From the NCBI RefSeq assembly GCF_030816075.1, contig NZ_JAUSXO010000001.1, positions 1,860,001 through 1,924,000 on the forward strand: 64,000 bases of DNA. The letters run 5' to 3'. Shown here in pieces: positions 61,655 to 64,000 of the stretch. Source of the DNA: Arthrobacter agilis (GTDB lineage Bacteria; Actinomycetota; Actinomycetes; Actinomycetales; Micrococcaceae). The position numbers and the translations under genes were made by a program. Under the pieces are notes generated by a model, which saw nothing but the letters and a program-made list of their open reading frames with translations, ran no database searches and had not been told where the DNA came from. Numbering within the stretch: position 1 is the first letter of the stretch; each line of letters begins with the position of its first letter.

Positions 61655-62889
61655 CCCTCACCCTCACCGACATGTTCTGCGGCGCCGGCGGATCCTCCAC
61701 CGGGGCGATCATGAACCCGGGGATCACAGTGAAGCTCGCGCTCAACCACTGGGCACGTGCCATCGAGACTCACCAGCACAACCACCCGACCGCCGACCAC
61801 GCGTGCGCCGACGTCCAGCACATCGACCCCCGGTACACCCCGAAGACGGACCTGCTGTGGGCGTCTCCGGAGTGCACCAACCACTCGAACGCCAAGGGCA
61901 AGAAGCGCGCCACGAACGACTCGCCGCTGTTCACCGACGGGCTGCCCGATGAGGCCGCCGAGCGGTCGCGCGCGACAATGTGGGACGTGCCCCGGTTCGC
62001 CGAGCAGCACGGCTACCAGGCGATCATGACCGAGAACGTCGTCGAGGCGGGTAAGTGGGGGCCCTTCCCCGCGTGGCTGTACGCGATGGAGACCCTTGGG
62101 TACGAGCACCACCAGGTGTACATGAACTCGATGCACGCTCAGGCGTTCGGCAAGGGCGCCCCGCAGTCCCGCGACCGCATGTACGTCGTCTTCTGGAAGA
62201 AGGGCAACCAGCGCCCGGACTTCGACAAGCTCCGCCCCTACGCGGAGTGCTCGAAGCACGGCCGGGTGCAGGCGCTGCAGGCGTTCAAGGGGCAGAAGTG
62301 GGGGAAGTACCGCACCCAATATCACTGGCGGTGCCCACGGGTGGAGTGCCGCAACGAGATCATCGAGCCTGCAGTCGAGGCAGCGGCAACAGCCATCGAC
62401 TGGACGCTCACGGGGAAGCGCATCGGAGACAGGGCGAAGCCTCTCGCCGAGAAGACGCTCGGCCGGATCGTTGACGGGCTGAACCGCTACCCAGCAGCAG
62501 ACAACCTGCTCATCACGTACTACGGGAAGTCGAGCCCGGCCACGACCGCGCAGCCGTACTCGACCTTCACCACCCGCGACCGGCACGCCCTGATCGTCCC
62601 GCTCCGCCGCAATGGCAAGGCCAAGCCCGCGCTCACCATGCCTTACGACACGTTCGCCGCCGGCGGCAACCACCACTCCCTCGTGGAGTACGACAGCCCC
62701 GAAGTCACCGAAGCGCTCATGCGAATGATCCAGCCCCACGAGCAGTCCTGGGGCATGGCATTCCCGCGGGACTACACGATCCTCGGCACGATGAAGGAAC
62801 GCACCATGCAGGCAGGCAACGCTGTCACCCCTCCGGCGGCCCGGGACCTCGTCGGAATCGTCTCCGAGTCACTGGCAGTTTCAGCATGA
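61651..62889 (+). CDS. C5-cytosine-specific DNA methyltransferase, variant
   Basis: 412 residues. Motif I TLTDMFCGAGGSSTGAIM; motif IV is LLWASPECTNHSNAKGKK with Cys75, SPEC replacing the usual PPC; motif VI MTENVVEAGKWG (Glu128-Asn-Val); motif VIII PQSRDRMYVVFWKKGN; motif X GNAVTPPAARDLVG. The region between VIII and IX has a Cys/His set (AECSKHGR ... YHWRCPRVECRN) that may bind zinc in target recognition. Catalytic residues are intact. Coupled to the prim-pol upstream and to another methyltransferase downstream; no restriction enzyme gene is seen, so protection of phage DNA is likely. Confidence 0.87.
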   Translation: MTLTLTDMFCGAGGSSTGAIMNPGITVKLALNHWARAIETHQHNHPTADHACADVQHIDPRYTPKTDLLWASPECTNHSNAKGKKRATNDSPLFTDGLPDEAAERSRATMWDVPRFAEQHGYQAIMTENVVEAGKWGPFPAWLYAMETLGYEHHQVYMNSMHAQAFGKGAPQSRDRMYVVFWKKGNQRPDFDKLRPYAECSKHGRVQALQAFKGQKWGKYRTQYHWRCPRVECRNEIIEPAVEAAATAIDWTLTGKRIGDRAKPLAEKTLGRIVDGLNRYPAADNLLITYYGKSSPATTAQPYSTFTTRDRHALIVPLRRNGKAKPALTMPYDTFAAGGNHHSLVEYDSPEVTEALMRMIQPHEQSWGMAFPRDYTILGTMKERTMQAGNAVTPPAARDLVGIVSESLAVSA

Positions 62890-63638
62890 AGCCCTACTAC
62901 CAGGACGAGTCGATCGAGCTGTACCTCGGCGATTGCCGCGACGTCCTGCCCGGCATGAGTGCCGACATGGTCCTCGCTGACCCTCCGTACGGTGACACGT
63001 CGTTGGAGTGGGATCACTGGCCCGAAGGGTGGGTGCAAGCTGTCCAGGGCGCCCTGCCGGACGACGCGTCGCTGTGGTGCTTCGGCTCAATGCGAATGCA
63101 CCTTGACCGCCGGAGTGACTTCGCCGCGTGGACGTACGGGCAGGAGCTGATCTGGGAGAAACACAACGGGTCCGGCTTCCACGCCGACCGATTTAAGCGC
63201 GTCCACGAGATCGCCCTGCACTGGTACCGGGGATCGTGGGGCGACGTCTACAAAGACCCGCAGTACACCAACGACGCCCGGGCGCGCACCGTCCGCCGGA
63301 AGACGCGACCAACCCACACCGGAAACATCGAGGCCAGCAGCTACACCTCAGAGGATGGAGGGCCCCGGCTCGTCCGCTCGGTCCTCCAGGTGCGGTCGAT
63401 GCACGGCAAAGCAATCCACCCAACCGAGAAGCCCCTCGGCATCCTCGACCCGATCATCCGCTACTCCTGCCCACCCGGCGGGATAGTCCTCGATCCCACC
63501 GCAGGCTCCGGCTCAACCGGGATGGCGGCCCGCATGTCGGGCCGGAGGGCGATCCTCATCGAAGGCCGCGAGGACTACTGCGAAGCGGCCGCTCAGCGCT
63601 TCACGCAGGCCGAACTGACCTTCGACGCAGCTGTATAG
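62886..63638 (+). CDS. Beta-class DNA N4/N6 amino-methyltransferase
   Basis: 250 residues; ATG overlaps the preceding stop. DPPY motif early (MVLADPPYGDTSLEWDHW, residues 32-35) and the SAM-binding motif late (GGIVLDPTAGSGSTGMAARM), the order of beta-class enzymes; HPTEKPLGILDPIIRYS lies between. Methylates the exocyclic amine of adenine or cytosine. DPPY is more common in adenine enzymes, but specificity needs an assay. Second of two methylases of different chemistry in tandem. Confidence 0.88.
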   Translation: MKPYYQDESIELYLGDCRDVLPGMSADMVLADPPYGDTSLEWDHWPEGWVQAVQGALPDDASLWCFGSMRMHLDRRSDFAAWTYGQELIWEKHNGSGFHADRFKRVHEIALHWYRGSWGDVYKDPQYTNDARARTVRRKTRPTHTGNIEASSYTSEDGGPRLVRSVLQVRSMHGKAIHPTEKPLGILDPIIRYSCPPGGIVLDPTAGSGSTGMAARMSGRRAILIEGREDYCEAAAQRFTQAELTFDAAV

Positions 63639-63651
63639 CTCTGCCCTCGCT

Positions 63652-63676
63652 CATTCCATATAGAATCACCGAACCC
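63652..63676 (+). promoter_or_regulatory. Prophage promoter/operator motif, copy E
   Basis: CATTCCATATAGAATCACC, matching the left 19 bp of copy D at 14 positions; TAGAAT (63661-63666) is a good -10, with GGAGG and a GTG following at 63682 and 63691. The small palindrome ATTC-CATATA-GAAT is contained in it. Confidence 0.55.
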
Positions 63677-63690
63677 AGAAAGGAGGCATC

Positions 63691-64000
63691 GTGAGCTTCC
63701 TCAAGAGCGTCAAGCAGAAGTACGGGGACCCGGTCGGCGATGACGGGCAACCCGCAGCGACCGTCCACCAACTCCTCACCCTCGACGGGGCGACCCCCTA
63801 CGCCCTCGCCGCACTCAACCGCGAATGCGCGAACGTCACCACCGCCCCCGAAGGCACCCGCAACCACGCCCTCAACCGGGCCGCATTCAGCCTCTCCCAA
63901 CTCGTCGCCGGCGGCGAACTCCCCCACCAAACCGTCCACGACCAACTCACCCAAGCCGCCCTCGGCTGCGGGCTCCCCCGCGACGAAATCACCGCCACCC
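63691..64000 (+). CDS. Probable phage replication protein (primase/helicase), 3' end outside window
   Basis: Open from GTG 63691 (AAGGAGG 5 nt upstream) to the window edge, 103 codons. Visible: SFLKSVKQKYGDPVGDDGQP, TPYALAALNRECANVTTAPE, GTRNHALNRAAFSLSQLVAG, LPHQTVHDQLTQAALGCGLP. The YALAAL-x-E-x-V-x-A-x-GTRN-LN-AA-L-VAGG pattern is the linker domain found between prim-pol and helicase/ATPase in actinophage replication proteins. The helicase itself would lie beyond the window; it fits a split system with the upstream stand-alone prim-pol. Confidence 0.68.
   Translation, partial: MSFLKSVKQKYGDPVGDDGQPAATVHQLLTLDGATPYALAALNRECANVTTAPEGTRNHALNRAAFSLSQLVAGGELPHQTVHDQLTQAALGCGLPRDEITAT

Larger units (their letters stand above)
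53041..64000. mobile_element. Left part of an integrated prophage/element at tRNA-Lys
   Basis: Right of tRNA-Lys the gene style changes abruptly: tiny overlapping genes, several Xre-type regulators, a tyrosine integrase, an ImmA-like protease, and phage DNA-metabolism genes. The integrase (minus strand) is about 3.3 kb from the tRNA. No structural (capsid, portal, tail) genes are in the window and the right attachment site is not present, so the element must extend beyond 64,000. It could be a temperate siphovirus or a related integrative element. Confidence 0.85.

Noticed and set aside
61651..63638. Complete restriction-modification system
   Set aside because: Two methyltransferases are clear, but no endonuclease gene lies beside them; the PD-(D/E)XK protein at 59438 has RecB-type rather than restriction-enzyme features.
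53041..64000. Right attachment site of the prophage inside the window
   Set aside because: No second copy of the tRNA-Lys 3' end was seen, and phage genes continue to the window edge.

Overview
The window comes from the chromosome of a high-GC Gram-positive bacterium, most likely a member of the Arthrobacter/Pseudarthrobacter group (Micrococcaceae, Actinomycetota). Reasons: strongly GC-rich third codon positions, frequent GTG starts, apparent leaderless genes, a divergent IclR-type NdgR/LtbR regulator beside leuCD, an ilvB-N-C cluster with a 15-residue leader peptide, and gltX beside tRNA-Gln and tRNA-Glu genes. The species assignment is inference.

Layout. 1-11.4 kb: the end of an SMP-30-like lactonase gene, an SDR oxidoreductase, a family 2 glycosyltransferase, a DUF3072 protein, a GTP cyclohydrolase II fused to a RibD-type reductase domain, a LysR regulator divergent from putA, a family 1 glycosyltransferase and a YeiH-type exporter. 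11.4-15.7 kb: an overlapping minus-strand operon murA-plsC-gpsA-ddl for wall and lipid precursors. 15.9-19.5 kb: leuCD divergent from ndgR and a DUF1697 gene. 19.5-27.5 kb: an MBL-fold hydrolase, a pair of dynamin-like GTPases, tRNA-Gln and tRNA-Glu, a HAD hydrolase, gltX and an FAH-family enzyme. 27.7-31.1 kb: a tiny secreted peptide gene divergent from a helical-repeat (TPR-like) protein, then a GGDEF-EAL protein. 31.2-33.4 kb: leuB and ilvE. 33.5-39.1 kb: histidine kinase, LuxR-type response regulator and a MacB-like ABC transporter. 39.3-50.5 kb: a hypothetical gene, metG, a formamidase-like gene, serA, ilvC, ilvN, ilvB with an attenuator, ilvD and a conserved hypothetical gene. 50.6-52.9 kb: a 2-hydroxyacid dehydrogenase and a lipoprotein sugar dehydrogenase.

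At 52,968-53,040 lies an intact tRNA-Lys(CTT). Everything to its right reads as the left part of an integrated temperate actinophage or related element whose far end is outside the window. It carries divergent Xre-type regulators, seven tiny genes joined by overlapping stop/start codons, a repressor-ImmA-integrase operon, and a rightward early region with a PD-(D/E)XK nuclease, a probable ssDNA-binding protein, a stand-alone prim-pol domain, a C5-cytosine methyltransferase, a beta-class amino-methyltransferase and the start of a probable replication protein.

The core metabolic theme is branched-chain amino acid synthesis: leuB, leuC, leuD, ilvB, ilvN, ilvC, ilvD and ilvE are all present (leuA and ilvA are not), with serA nearby. 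Two control layers are visible: a palindrome between leuC and ndgR, and a Val/Leu/Ile-rich leader peptide followed by a terminator upstream of ilvB. The signals I consider most worth a second look are the secreted-peptide/helical-repeat gene pair at 27.7-29.1 kb, a perfect 15-bp hairpin that encloses the gltX start codon, and a 25-bp operator-like sequence recurring at promoters of the prophage.
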